Shown here piece by piece: positions 46,201 to 58,430 of a DNA stretch of 64,000 bases. The translations under genes and the position numbers were made by a program. The notes below the pieces were generated by a model. It did not search any database. It worked only from the letters and a program-made list of their open reading frames with translations, and was not told the DNA's origin. This stretch comes from Nymphaea colorata (Eukaryota > Streptophyta > Magnoliopsida > Nymphaeales > Nymphaeaceae), in assembly GCF_008831285.2 (NCBI RefSeq), contig NC_045146.1:6460972-6524971 (forward strand), written 5' to 3'. Numbering within the stretch: the stretch's first letter is position 1; each line of letters begins with the position of its first letter.

Positions 46201-46808
46201 TCTTACAACCACATGCCTTTACTTATTCAAAATATATTTGAATACCTACTTACTGTATGTTGCCTTTAACAAAGAATTTCATGTGGGATTTAGAGTTCTG
46301 AAAACGTGCTAGATTTTGCAAATTACAACCTCAATGTTGTTATAATCAACTTTTTTATGCTTAATTTTGTAGTTTTCCAAAACTAGATATGCAAATAACA
46401 GTTTTTGGAGTACCCTCTCATGTCCATGTTAAAAATGTTATCACCTTAATAAAAACCCCCATGTTCAACCTAGTAATATCATTTGCATAAATTTGAAGAT
46501 CGTTTTCAATCATTTCCATCATAGTAAAATTACTTCTAAGAAGACAGCATCTCTTGGATAATATTTTTATTAACATTTTTTCCTCAGAGTATATAATGCT
46601 TCAAATTATTGAGCTAGAGATATTGCTTCCAGCAGCTAGGATTGGTCTAAATGACATTTAATTGTAAGTGATTTGGTTTGAATAAGCCAATCACTAAGGT
46701 TTTCTAGGGTTTAGCTAATGGTAGAAAATTGTTGTTGGCTAACTCTAGTAAATTGTGGTTCTACTTGGTCCTAAGTTTTTTTTGAACCTAAACTGGACTG
46801 GTCAATGC
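43267..46808. other. Intergenic DNA, nothing recognised
   Basis: AT-rich with short chance frames. 43653-43770 carries a loose doubling of a GTGGGNATTTTTGTGGTG word. I see no domain, RNA gene or element end. Confidence 0.45.
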
Positions 46809-46990
46809 CAGTGGAGGAGCTACATATGGGCTGGTGTGTGCAATTGCCTACACCAGCCCATAGAATTTGTTGCATTTATACATTGGTACCTCCTTAAATT
46901 TGTATTTACTTGCATATGGGTGCCCCTTAAAGTTTAAAATTGAAACTCTCAATGTACTAGACAGAAATCTTTGGCACTACCTCTAGTTGA
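46809..46990. repeat. Fragment of a GGCGGAGC-type dispersed repeat, with hairpin
   Basis: CCAGTGGAGGAGCTACATATGG starts a block with the perfect inverted repeat ATGGGCTGGTGT (46826-46837) / ACACCAGCCCAT (46850-46861) and then GGTGCCCCTTAAAGTTT, the same plan as other plant repeats that begin CAGTGGCGGAGC. It is related in style to 33069-33261 and to the block ending at 54100. Confidence 0.45.
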
Positions 46991-47207
46991 TGCCATTTTT
47001 GAGCAAAGGAGCTAAGTTATTCTGAAAACACTTAGAAAATGCCAATAGATAGTTTAAGAAAGCTCATAAATTATCTGAAAGCATCTTTCAAAAGCATGGA
47101 GTGAATAAATGGCACATATATACTGTTAGAGTGAAAGTTTTGTAGTGTTAAATGAGACATACAAGGATGATATGTGGGATCAAGCATATGCATACAATTT
47201 TTTGAAG

Positions 47208-47210
<3 letters not shown>

Positions 47211-47249
<39 letters not shown>

Positions 47250-47268
47250 GTATGTATGTATGTATGTG
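47211..47268. repeat. (TA)n-(GTAT)n microsatellite
   Basis: A TA run to about 47243 is followed by six GTAT units. Confidence 0.95.
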
Positions 47269-49192
47269 GGGTAACATAACACATGAGTCATTTTGTAGGC
47301 AAAATTTAAGTTGAGAAAACGTACAAAGTTTTGAGTTTTCTCAAAGTTGATTGACATGTGGAGAGAATGGAGTGAACCAAAGCAAACATACTTTGATTTG
47401 ATTTGTTCAAAATGATAGAAAACCATGTGATCAATGGTAAATTAGGGTATATGATAGGTCCATAATAATGGAGAGATTGCTAAAGATATTATATTCACTA
47501 GAGTGTCAGGTAGTTGTATTAAATTTAATTACAGTTTTGAACATAATATATGCATCATAAGATATAATTGCTAAGTTGTAGGCAAAGTCAATCAAAAACA
47601 AGGCAAATCAGACCAAGCTAATATTTCCACAAACTGCATGATAAAAAGTCTTAGCAAAATTTTGCGATGAATGGGTATGACATATAGATTCTATATATGA
47701 TAATATTTATTATGAAATTGGAAATACATAATTGGCATTTATGCTTTGTTGGTGAACTTTAGAAGGATGCACAATGGGAAAGAGCCCATCCCATGAAAGT
47801 AATCATATAAATATTCAATAAATCATGACTCTGCACATATGATTGTAAATGATATTTTGTCGTCTACATATTCCTTTTACATTTTATAATCATTTGTCTT
47901 TTAACATGTTAATTAATAAATAAATGTGTACTTGTAGGATAAACTAAGAGAGACAGCAAAAAATACCTCAAAATTATCAAGACCGTGCAAACCACAATGA
48001 TATCTATGCAACCAACATGGGACGAGTGTATCAAGGATGTGTGCCTACACACATATTAGGACCAGACTCCAGAGACATGTTTGATCAATTGTGAAGTCAA
48101 ATTGGTTATCAAGGGGAATCTATTAACTCTTCTAGAAGGGAATGGATTGCCAAAAAAAGTCATGCAACTTCAAAATGAAAATGCCTTATTAAAAAAAGAA
48201 GTTGCAAATATGAAACATTAAGCAATCTTGTTAAATACAATGAGGTGAAGTGAAGTGTTGAGCCTTTGACACGATGCAGAGCCAAGTGAGGCAAAGCAAA
48301 ACATGAACTTTAGGACAAAAATTATGAAAGACAACAACTAAAACAATGTTGATCCTTTGACTTTATTTTTAAGAAACCAAACTATTTAATAAATTGAATG
48401 ATGACAGTTAATTTGTTCTCTAGCTCAAATGAATTACAAACTTTTTCTTTCTTAATATCTTATTTATATATATCATCTATGATTCTATATATTTATATGC
48501 TGCAAATGATGAATTATTTTAGTGAAGCGTTTAGTGCAGGGGATGAATTATTGTCCTGAATTTTTAATTGAGGAGCATCTCAAATTTGAACTCAAACACA
48601 AAAAGTTTTAATAAATTATTTATAATGAATGATGGGGTCCTCTTTCTCCAAATTTCTATATGAATGGCTAATATGAGTTCATTTGCACATTTGGTTTTGT
48701 CCAAAGTGGGAGCAGAGAAAAAGATATTATCTTTTACAAATGATTTATGCATGAGTAATTGGTGTGTCTCCCAGTACATTAACTCCATGGAAATCAAAAC
48801 CATTGGAGATTATGCCACGAGCATATGATTTATCAGTGCAAGAAATTATAAAATAGACATTACAGATAAGGCCAAGATAAAAATAAGAGAAAAATATTGC
48901 AGTGTGAAAAAAATTAACAAAACAAAAAAATAGCAAATATAAAATAGGAGAAATGTCAAGAAGAAATTTATGCTATTGATAGCCTCAAGATCTTTCAGGG
49001 ATTTCATCGAACGTGTTGGCTGCATAAGCCACTTGTCACACAAAACAAGATATCTTTAAAGAGAGAGAGAGTTTAGTAGGAAAAAGTTACACAACCTATG
49101 GAGATCAAAACTTATTGTGTGAGGGTAAGGTCTAAATGATACGATAATGCTTTTCTAGAAATGAAAGCCATAGGAACTGCATCAATTCATCT

Positions 49193-49324
49193 CTAGATGG
49201 AAACCCTGGTGACAGTGTGTGGTTCTCTTTCCTCCTCTTTCCAAAGCTCTCCGTTCCATTTCCATGACATCTGCTGCCCTGCAAGTCCCCTTGTGTTTCC
49301 GGTAGCCACCCCTTTTGCTTCAAA
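49193..49324 (-). pseudogene. Exon-like terminal block, unidentified
   Basis: On the minus strand a good pyrimidine tract and CTCTTACAG precede 49324. The 132 nt that follow are open in phase 0, reading FEAKGVATGNTRGLAGQQMS, WKWNGELWKEEEREPHTVTR and VSI before TAG. The base composition is richer in GC than the surroundings. A second frame is also open across it. There is no family match and no partner exon. Confidence 0.3.
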
Positions 49325-50195
49325 CTGTAAGAGTAAAAATAAGAAAAATATAAATACCTTCCGGACAAGATCAGTCGGGGATTGAGGGAAAAAGAAAAAC
49401 AAATGTTCACAAAAAACCCTTAGAAACAACATTAAAAGTTATGTAAAATAAAAAAAATCGTGCCTGGGGGCTGCTCATCACCTCGCTAAGATTAGGAGCA
49501 CACCTCACATCGCTTCACCTATGTGCCTTAATGTGTTTCCTTGGGTCAGGTGCAGTGAGGTGTACTCTCACTAGATGCAAGTCAAATAGCTAAAAGATTT
49601 AGCCTTGGCCACTTAGAAGACAAATCTTTCATATGACTATATGAAAGCACTTTATATTTTTCATTAAACTAGCAATAAGTATGCTTCATTTTTTTCCTTC
49701 TTGCTTATTTGTTGGTGAACTTCAACTTTGTTATATTTTAGTATTATGTGCATATTTGTTTTGAATAGCATAGTGGGAGTTTTTATCATGCTTATGTGCA
49801 TAGTCTTTGGCCTTAGCCCACTTCCTTTTTTAAGTGATACAGCTGCAATATGTGAAACACATTTTTCATTGATTGGCTGTTTGATTTCAGTGGTACCATT
49901 TGAATTATAGGCTTCGAACTAGTTACCATGTAGTTGTTAATCAAATCAGTCTCAAATATAGTCTTGCAAACCCATCTTGTCTGCCTTCTAAATGTGTGTC
50001 TAGTTATGACTTCTATTGAGAAGCTTGTGTGGTGTGGCCAAATAGGGCTTTTGAACATTTTATTCTACTTTATCTTGACCTACAATTTTCATTTTGTTGT
50101 ACAGTCTGTGTGGAGGCACATTGTTAACTTGCATATTTTTACCTGTATAAAGTTTCTCTCTTACAGTCTACTTGCCTTGCTAAACACCTTGGCAG

Positions 50196-50885
50196 CTTAA
50201 TTGATGACTGAAATGGTGTATAATCTATTCAACTTGAGCCACTTAGATGTTTAATTGATGACTAAATATGGTGTATAATCTATTCAACTTGAGCCACTTA
50301 GATACGAGTGAATATATCCTTCTATTATCTACAATCTCACAGCAGCCACCATTACTAGATTAACTCATTATTGAGTTCTAAATATATTGCTGTTGGTATG
50401 GTCGTAGAAAAATTGGTGAGGCTTTTGAAACTGTGATTATGCTTAATTTTGACTCCTAGTTTTCTTTTCATTTGGGTATTCTGTTTGTTGGTGTGTGCTT
50501 AACTTGCATATTTTCACCTAAATAAAGTTGCATTAATCCACTTGTCATGCTACACATGTTCGCAACATAATTGATGATTGAATATGGTGTATAATCTATT
50601 CAACTTGAGCCAATTATATGCAGATGAATATATTTTTCTGTTACCCAGAATCCCATATGCCGCCATCATCACTAAATTAACTCGCTGTTAAGTTCTAACC
50701 GAATTCGTGTAGGTGTGACCTATGCTACACATTTTGGAAGCAAAAATCGTCATGATTTAATATGGTGTATAATTTATTCCACTTGAGCTAATTAGATGCA
50801 GATGAATATATTTTTCTGTTACTTGGAATCCCATATGCAGCAGTCAACACTAGATTAACCCATTCTCGAGTTCTAACTGATTCAT
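50196..50885 (+). repeat. Imperfect repeat array, four partial copies
   Basis: The word TATGGTGTATAATCTATTCA and its follow-on ACTTGAGCCACTTAGAT occur near 50212, 50263, 50584 and 50759. The longer context (GATGAATATATTTTTCTGTTAC, ATCCCATATGC, CACTAGATTAACTCATT, GAGTTCTAAC) recurs about every 180-370 bases. The copies are diverged by roughly 10-20 percent as judged by eye. Confidence 0.75.
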
Positions 50886-50942
50886 GGATGACTAACTAGC
50901 AATGATGATGTCTTAAATACATCTAAGGAACATATTCTTTTA

Positions 50943-51393
50943 GGGCACCTATTCTCTCGGTGGATCGAGTTTCCCGAGTCAAAGCACAATGCTATTGCAG
51001 ATGCATACTCCTCTCTCCCTACCATGCATAACCTCCGTGTATTTGGGAAATTATCTCAAGGCCCAGGAATAGAAGAGAAAATAGGGGATTAACCTTATTT
51101 TATTATCAAAGAGCCTCACAAATCTGATATGCTTTATGGAAAGTGGGAGTTCATTTACACAACTTTGAGTTAAATTTTGCTCAATGATGGTGAAGAAAAT
51201 GATGAAAAGGTAAGCTTGGTTGTTTCTTAAAATCTTTATATTTTTCTATATGATTTTTTGAATGATTGCTTCTTAGGTCATCAGGTTTTTAGATGTGTAT
51301 TTTGAGGAATCAAAAGATGAGGAGTCTGATGCCAATGAATGTGCAAATGGCAAGGAATTGAGAATTTCTCCTCTTGCTGGAAAACTTCATTGA
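50943..51393 (+). pseudogene. Decayed 3' end of an intron-containing gene
   Basis: Exon frame 50943-51209 reads GHLFSRWIEFPESKHNAIAD, AYSSLPTMHNLRVFGKLSQG, PGIEEKIGD, stop, PYFIIKEPHKSDMLYGKWEF, IYTTLS, stop, ILLNDGEENDEK. A 67 bp intron (51210-51276, GTAAGC...TTCTTAG) joins in frame to VIRFLDVYFEESKDEESDAN, ECANGKELRISPLAGKLH and TGA at 51391-51393. Two TAA stops (51090-51092 and 51171-51173) break it. GKWEFIYTT recalls the fibrillin/PAP lipid-associated family, but this is too little to assign it. It is a former host gene, not a retrocopy, because the intron is still present. Confidence 0.5.
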
Positions 51394-51406
51394 TATCAAC
51401 TAAAGC

Positions 51407-51685
51407 AAGAATTATCTTATGAGCACCTTAAGGGATGTAGCATAGCTAGTTGGGCAGGCGGCATCTATATGTGACATTGTTGGATCGATTTCTAAGGGTG
51501 CTACTCCCCTGGGACTGCAAACGGTGAGATCGCGACACTCCTAAAAGGTTGTACCATACCCAATTGAGGTCCTTGACATAGCTTAGGACCTTGGCGGTAG
51601 AAGGAATGGGGGAAGGCGTTCAGGCTTTGTTTCTAGGTGGTGGGTTATTAACCTCCTGCTTACCCAAAAGAGTTATCTTATGAGC
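51407..51685 (+). mobile_element. tRNA-type SINE with 18 bp target duplication
   Basis: The body is 51425-51667 (243 bp), flanked by AAGAATTATCTTATGAGC (51407-51424) and AAGAGTTATCTTATGAGC (51668-51685), 17 of 18 identical. The body has a TAGCATAGCTAGTTGG block that can serve as an A box and GGATCGATTTC as a B box about 40 bases on, matching a pol III promoter. It lies in the former 3' untranslated region of the decayed gene ending at 51393. Confidence 0.75.
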
Positions 51686-52226
51686 TGTTTGCTTTGCTGC
51701 TCAATGTAGTATTGAGTATTGCTATTTTCTTTTGTTGCCGATGAAATTATTGTCATTAACCAATTGTGGTTGCAACTGAAGGAGAGAGGCAAAAAACTTG
51801 AGTTATGGAGAAATAAAAGCATAGAGATGAAAGTTAGCACGTTTATCATGTAGTAATTAACAAGCCGTCTTCACATGGCAAATGTCACACTACGTAGATA
51901 CTTTGCATGAGTCAACCAGCAGTTCAGCATGATGGCCTTCCCAGAGAAGTTCAAAAAGTTGAGGGAAAAGATATTTCAAAGGCAGTCATAGAAATTGAAA
52001 TTGACAAGTGCCTAAAAATTTATCAAACTGTCAACATGTTATGGCTACCTCTTCATTTGATTTATGTTTCCAAAATGTTTTCACAGGATGAGAAGGGTAT
52101 CCACAAGTGTTAGCAATATGATCTGTAACTGACAAGATCAGTTAGTATATGGTTTTAAATTTCTAATTTTTTGTCCTCTTTCTCCCAATATCTTTTTTAT
52201 ATGTAAAATGTCAAACATGAGATTTC

Positions 52227-52418
52227 ATGCGCCATCATGCTTGCGCCTCAGATGAGTGGCAATTAACCAATCGCACCTCCCGGAGCGCAAAGAAATCTCT
52301 GGTGGATCACTTGAGCGGCATGATGCACGGCATCAATTGCTCCACCGCATCCAGCACTCCTGCCATGTGCAGCAAAGCGAGATCTTCGAGTGGATCTCAG
52401 GGCCTCATCAACTTCTAG
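52227..52418 (+). CDS. Hypothetical 63-residue ORF, unusually GC-rich
   Basis: MRHHACASDEWQLTNRTSRS, AKKSLVDHLSGMMHGINCST, ASSTPAMCSKARSSSGSQGL, INF. The frame is basic and serine-rich and lies in an island of about 200 bp with clearly higher GC than its neighbourhood. I do not recognise it. No promoter, splice site or partner exon is evident, so it may be an exon of a dead gene. Confidence 0.25.
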   Translation: MRHHACASDEWQLTNRTSRSAKKSLVDHLSGMMHGINCSTASSTPAMCSKARSSSGSQGLINF

Positions 52419-52854
52419 CTTCATTATCTCTGTCTCTAATCCACATCAACACGAAAAACAACCAAGGCAAGCAGCAATCGTTACGCAGCAAAAGATTAAC
52501 TGAAGTCATATAATAATTGCTTCAAGTCAGATAATTCCAGACTTCAATCTTGAGGCGCACTGTCAGACTCCACATTCGGAAAAGCGAAGAAACAATCACT
52601 TTCTGGAGCACCACTAGCTAGCACTTACCAATAGGTGGACCTTCAAAATCCAAATCTCATGCACAAGGTGCGCCTGTAACTTCCACTTGGTCAATCGATT
52701 TTGGTTCTTAATTAAATGAGGAGATCGAACAGGGAATCAATAACATTTTGATTAACCAGAATGTGCTCAACAAAAGGCAATGCAATGCGTTACGTCCTAC
52801 AGAAAAAGACGTGAGGGCACCAATTGAACATCTCTCAGTCAAAGATTAGCAAAG

Positions 52855-52962
52855 ATGGCATCATCATTACTGGTGCTCTCTGAATTGGCAGAATTTGGTT
52901 GGATTTTCGACCTTCAGCTTTTACGCCATATCTATAAGTGGACACTGTCTCTGTCTGGGTAG
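52855..52962 (+). CDS. Hypothetical 35-residue ORF
   Basis: AAAGATGGCA is a good plant start context, and the frame MASSLLVLSELAEFGWIFDL, QLLRHIYKWTLSLSG then stops. There is no family match; reported only because of the start context and protein-like composition. Confidence 0.15.
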   Translation: MASSLLVLSELAEFGWIFDLQLLRHIYKWTLSLSG

Positions 52963-53375
52963 ATGATAATGCTTCCTTACTTTCCTTTTATGAAATTGGT
53001 GTTCACTTCTTTTTATCAGACCTGTAGGTAATCGTAACCATTAAAAATTAGTTGCTTCGAATCCTGCTCATCGTTGCCTACGACTTTTTCTTAAACATCT
53101 TGGCTTTTCGTCCACAGGATGTTTTTAGGCCTTCCCAGAACATTGGGCGCACAAGACCATCAATGGAATGGAAGTCCGCTCCAGCATCGAAGGCAAAGAG
53201 CGAAGCATGATTGGGTAACGTATAAAACTGTTCTATCTTTTTATCTTCTCTCCTTTTGTAATTAGTTTACTTTTCGTGGGCGTGGGCGTGGGCGTGGCCC
53301 AGTGATCGTTTGCTTTTGTGAACCACTCGACAAACAGGCATCGTGCAGTTGAGATAAGCTTTTGGTTGGCGCTTG

Positions 53376-53924
<549 letters not shown>

Positions 53925-54100
53925 AAAAATTCTAAACCAGTCAAATGCATAGCGAAATGATTGAGGGGCACCATATACAAACGACTAATAAACCATCGAG
54001 GGGAACAAAAAGGTTGGAGGTAACCAATATATGAATAAATAAATTTTATAGGACTATGTGGGCAGCTCTTCACATAAGACCACATGTGGCTACGCCCTTG

Positions 54101-54446
54101 GTACGTAGACTCATTTATTTATTTAAGCCTTGTTAAAATATGGTTTTAAGTTAATAGCTAGATAAGGTGATTTTAGCTCCTTATCTAGCTCAGGAACTAA
54201 TTTTATTCTAACTCATTTTAATCTTGTTTTACAGGAAATTGACTATTGTTGAAATATACTAAGTTCAGAAATAGATTAGGATTCTATGTTTCTGTTAGTA
54301 TATTGCATCTAATCTATATTAGTCGGCTTTTAGATTAAGCTTATAATTATAGTCTTGTCTACATCCTAACTTTGGATAATTCATCGCTTAAGTCTCCTAG
54401 GCCCTAGCTAGTTGAATATTATATTCAGTGTTACGACTCATTCTTA
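54101..54446. other. Spacer, nothing recognised
   Basis: AT-rich, with a loose inverted word pair AGATAAGG..TTAGCTCCTTATCT near 54162-54189. It ends with the TTA target of the next element. Confidence 0.4.
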
Positions 54447-55402
54447 GGGCCCGTTTGATTGTCAGTTGAAATTTAACGTGGTAAATTTACCATGGTAAAT
54501 TTTTCTAGGTAAATTTACAAGATGAAATTTCTCCCTCTTCCAATCTGAGGCTCTGTTTGATTGTCAGGTAAAATTTAACGTGGTAAATTTTATCATGTTT
54601 GATGCACAGGAAGAAAAAAGCGGCTGAAAATGGGGAGGCAATTGGAGGGAGGTGAAGACAGTGGCATTGCTTGTCGATTCTGGCTGAAGGCGATGGATAG
54701 GGGCAATAATGGACAATGAAGCAAGCGAGCAGTGAAGCAGGGATGGCATCGGCGAATGATGCTGGGGCCAGAGCGGAATGACACTGAGGTTTCAAATGGT
54801 TATTGGTGGTGGAGCTCGACCACCGGAAGAGGGAAAATAACCAAGAATGATGCATTGCAGGGCAAAAGCCAATAATAGCGGTCAGATAGGAGAGGACTTA
54901 CCAAAACAAGGGAATCACACAGGAATGATGCTGGTTTAACAAGCACAGCTCAAATGCTTCACAATGATGGGATGGTGGGGGAAAAATCGATGTTGGGTTC
55001 AGGCGATAGGCGGTGGAGTTTCGGTGAGGGTAGATGCTGGGAAGAACTTAAAGAGGATTCTATTCCATTCTTATCTCTATAATGGCCGTCGTACTGCTCC
55101 AAGCCAACCCCCAAGATCAGGAAGTCTGCCTAGAGGTCGATCTTCATCCCACTCAAAGCACTAGTTCTTCTTTTCATTGTCGAGCATCTCTGGAACTCAT
55201 GACACGACGAGCATCTGAAGAGAAACGGCGATTGCCGCTAGCGACTCAAATGCGACGGTGAGAAATCATGTCGAGCGGGTGAAATTTCACCCACTCCCTT
55301 TTACAACAAACGGGTGAAATTCCACCCCGTTTGTTGCGTTTTTAGTTGGGCAGGTGAATTTCACCCCCTCCTCTCATTTTGCCCCGGCTATCAAACGGGG
55401 CC
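54447..55402. mobile_element. Tourist/PIF-Harbinger-like non-autonomous element
   Basis: Left end GGGCCCGTTTGATTGTCAG; right end reverse-complemented GGCCCCGTTTGATAGCCGG. TTA is duplicated at both borders (54444-54446 and 55403-55405). At 956 bp it is larger than most Tourist MITEs. The left terminus is partly doubled: GGCTCTGTTTGATTGTCAGG with AAATTTAACGTGGTAAATTT recurs at 54549. No transposase is visible. Confidence 0.75.
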
Positions 55403-56270
55403 TTAGGAAAAAAAATTTCTTAATCTTATTTTCTAGGTTTGCACGTTTACGAAGCTTTGCGAGGATTTCAAGTGTTCACGTCGTTGCTCAGATGCAGCTG
55501 AAGAGCTGAGGTCCTCAAAGCAAAATTTAGTCCAGTTGCCAGTTCTTCTTCATATGTTTTTTTCTTGTATTTGATTCAGGCTCACTACTTAGTGGAAACT
55601 AGTGAAAATTCATTTCTATGCATGATTCCATTGAATTCATTGAAAAATAGATATATCCACAATTATGGGAATTACTAGACCGAGAGTCACCATGGGAACT
55701 TCTCCTTTTCACGTATACGGTGCAGGCCAAGTCCGTAGAACCCAACAGGGCTGAGCAGCCTAAACCAACAACGCAGAACTACAAACTTTGACCAAAGTGA
55801 CGACTCTTTCCTTTTATTTCTTCATGGAACTACACAAGCTCAACAAAAAGAAGAAAACTTGAAAGAACTCCTTTGCCAAAGTGCCAAGCCGTATATTTAT
55901 AGACAAAACCGCCACCACCTGCATTTTCTCAGTCTTTTCGTATAGGAACTTCGGGTGCTCGTCCCCTCGCCTCCCCAATAAAAAATATAGGAGCACCAAA
56001 ATCACGTAGAGAACCACTGTCTTCAGCCACTCGTGGTCGATTGTTGTTTGATGAGCCAGCCAGCACACTTTGCAAGCCTCGCCAGCCAATTGAATAGGGA
56101 CTTATAGGCCTTCCACACCAGCCGAAAGGCCGAGTTTAACATCCATATGGAGGCAATAAAGAAAGCCTGCACTTCTTCCTGGAACTACCATTGTGTTGCT
56201 TCCTTTTCACGACTATTTTATTTGAGTATCCCCAGGCATTGCACTAAGAGTTCATTCACTTCGCTTTTTT
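55403..56270. other. Spacer before the CACTA element
   Basis: There is no supported gene. A minus-strand frame at 55814-56089 contains a hydrophobic segment (LYVILVLLYFLLG) but has no recognisable family. It ends in a T-run, the likely TTT target of the CACTA element. Confidence 0.35.
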
Positions 56271-57312
56271 CACTACAAAAAACCCAAGTTTTACTAGCGG
56301 GCAAAACAAAACCTGTCAGTAAAAATTCAATTTCATCACGATGGTAATAGTACAGACTGTTTTTTCTGACAGCTAGAGAAAATCGTTACAACAGCTTCAT
56401 GTTAACTGACGTAACATAGAGAGAGACATTGGTAAAGACTAGATTTTTATTGACAGTTAAAATCATTGGTAGTATTCATACGATTATCGCGGACGTTCAA
56501 GTAGAACTGTTAGTATGTGTTGATTGACTGACATGGGCAACTGTCGTTAGTAATGGCGGTCCTTCCTTTATACTAGCATCCGCACCATAGTTTTACTGAC
56601 TGATGCTGGGCACATCAGTAAGTACACTACATGTACTGACAGCATTGGTTGGCCATCAGTATTTGTGTGATGATAACCAACGTTGTTTCTCTCTTTAGCG
56701 TATGTCATTGAGTTTTACATTGACGGTTTCTCAACACACGTCTATATATCTTATTTTATTACTCACGGTTTTTCTTTTCACATCAGTGAAAGTTGCTCTT
56801 ATTTTGCTACCATATCCCGTTTCCCGTTGACCCTGTTCGGCGTCCTCTGCTGCCCCCAATTTTCCTCCGCTTACTGCCTGTGACTTGCACACCCACTTCA
56901 ACCAGCCACCGTCGACCATCAACGACGAGTACACTCACCTCCACTTGCCACCATCTACTTGCAAACCCTCACAACACCTACTGTCGATCTTAGTTGGATG
57001 GACGTTCGGCGACTATGGTCTGACCGACCACCGACCACGGGCGATGAGCACACCAGCAAACGCAAATCCTCTTCTTAGAATCAGTTATTACACCCTTTCA
57101 AAGCTGAACAGGTAGAGCAGAAACCCAGCAAAACTCAGGGAAATCGCAAACGCCTGAGTTTTATCTATCAGGTGCCTGCTATTAATAGCTCCTTCGGAAG
57201 TTCTACTAGACGATGGGCTCAGAGAAGACGACGATGGATGCCCCATGGGTGACATCACAAATTGTGCCCTTTCCCTATTTTGGTTGTCCTTCTTCCTCTT
57301 CTTCATTTTTGG

Positions 57313-57332
57313 GTCTCTCTCTCTCTCTCTCT
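57313..57332 (+). repeat. (TC)10 microsatellite
   Basis: It lies in a pyrimidine-rich, C-rich leader (57280-57400) that looks like 5' untranslated DNA of the CACTA gene. Confidence 0.9.
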
Positions 57333-57607
57333 TCGCACACACACCCACCCCCCGCCCCACCCCCGCGCGTCTTCCTCTTCATCTTTTCTAAGCTTTGCAT
57401 TTTCCACTTGCGCTTGCAGCCTGCCTACACTTCATTGTCGAAATCGTTCGGCACTTCTCATCGTGACATCGTCTCTCGCAGCTTGCATCAATTTTAAGAT
57501 TCTCATTCTCAAACGTTAGAAGTTTCTTTTTCATTATTTGTTTTTTGGGCTGCTAATTTTCCCTTGAATAATGAATAATGAATCCCTTTGGGCTATGTAG
57601 GGCTTTT

Positions 57608-57700
57608 GATTTTTTAATCATATGCATAAAAATTCTTCATTGTTTGTTCCCTTCTTGATTTTTTTAATCATATGCATAAAACTTCTTCATTGTTTGATTT
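57608..57700 (+). repeat. 49 bp tandem repeat, two copies
   Basis: GATTTTTTAATCATATGCAT and AAA(A/C)TTCTTCATTGTTTG recur at 57608 and 57657. Confidence 0.85.
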
Positions 57701-58430
57701 AGGCATCCGATTGCCCTTCAATGATGAATCGGTTTGTTCTACAAACATTTAGGTGTTAATGTTCATCTGTTCTTCATTTTCTTCGTTGTCTTTTTTGTCC
57801 TTTTCATATACGTTTTTTCATAAAAGTTAGCAACCAAAGTAATGGAAGATTTTTGTTGCAATTTTTCCCATTGGATTTTAAATTTATGGCCTGTCTTCCT
57901 TTCATATATAAACAATCGAGAAAGTGGTGAGAAACTCTGAAAACTTGAGAAATGGAAGACATGAGACAATCCATTTGTATAGTGGTACTTGCCTCGTGCT
58001 TAGTTGTAATTCAAGCATTCTATAAGTTTTACTCTTTGGCATCTTCTGCATGCATAGATGTTTGAATCTTGTTTAGCAAGGTTAATCTGTGTTCAGGGAC
58101 TTTTTGAAAATTATGTTGAGAGATTTTCCTGTCTAGATGGTAATAGTTGGATATATATCTTTGTTATACTTATAAATTATCACTAACTGGTCTAAGAAGC
58201 TTCTTGTTGTATGCAGTGTCAGTTCATAGAGACTAAAAAATGCTGCAACTCTTTGTTCAAGTCTACCATTTATTCTCAGTCAAAGTATAATTCTTTAGAG
58301 ATCTTTTGTTCTAAAAAAAATCATAAAATAACTGAATATGTATTTCAATTACCTTGATAGCAAATTAGTATGCTATTAGTTAACGTCTTTTGCATCTGTT
58401 ATTGATTATTTAGATTGAAGTTCTATTAAT

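Larger units (their letters stand above)
46991..50195. other. Intergenic DNA with scattered exon-like traces
   Basis: Mostly AT-rich and non-coding. Notable parts are the microsatellite at 47211-47268, a frame near 48010-48230 (VPTHILGPDSRDMFDQL and a charged tail) that resembles the end of a transposon protein but is not assigned, the exon-like block at 49193-49324 and a GAGGTG/CACCTC-rich repeat piece at 49462-49560. Confidence 0.4.

Noticed and set aside
48970-49025. PPR-like wording AANTFDEIPERS on the minus strand
   Set aside because: Only a dozen residues, followed at once by a stop; no neighbouring PPR repeats.
54505-54855. 116-residue minus-strand ORF
   Set aside because: It spans the left part of the Tourist-like element and its flank composition; no domain or splice support.
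55814-56089. Minus-strand ORF with a hydrophobic segment
   Set aside because: One transmembrane-like stretch in AT-rich DNA is not evidence enough; no homologous family, promoter or splice sites seen.
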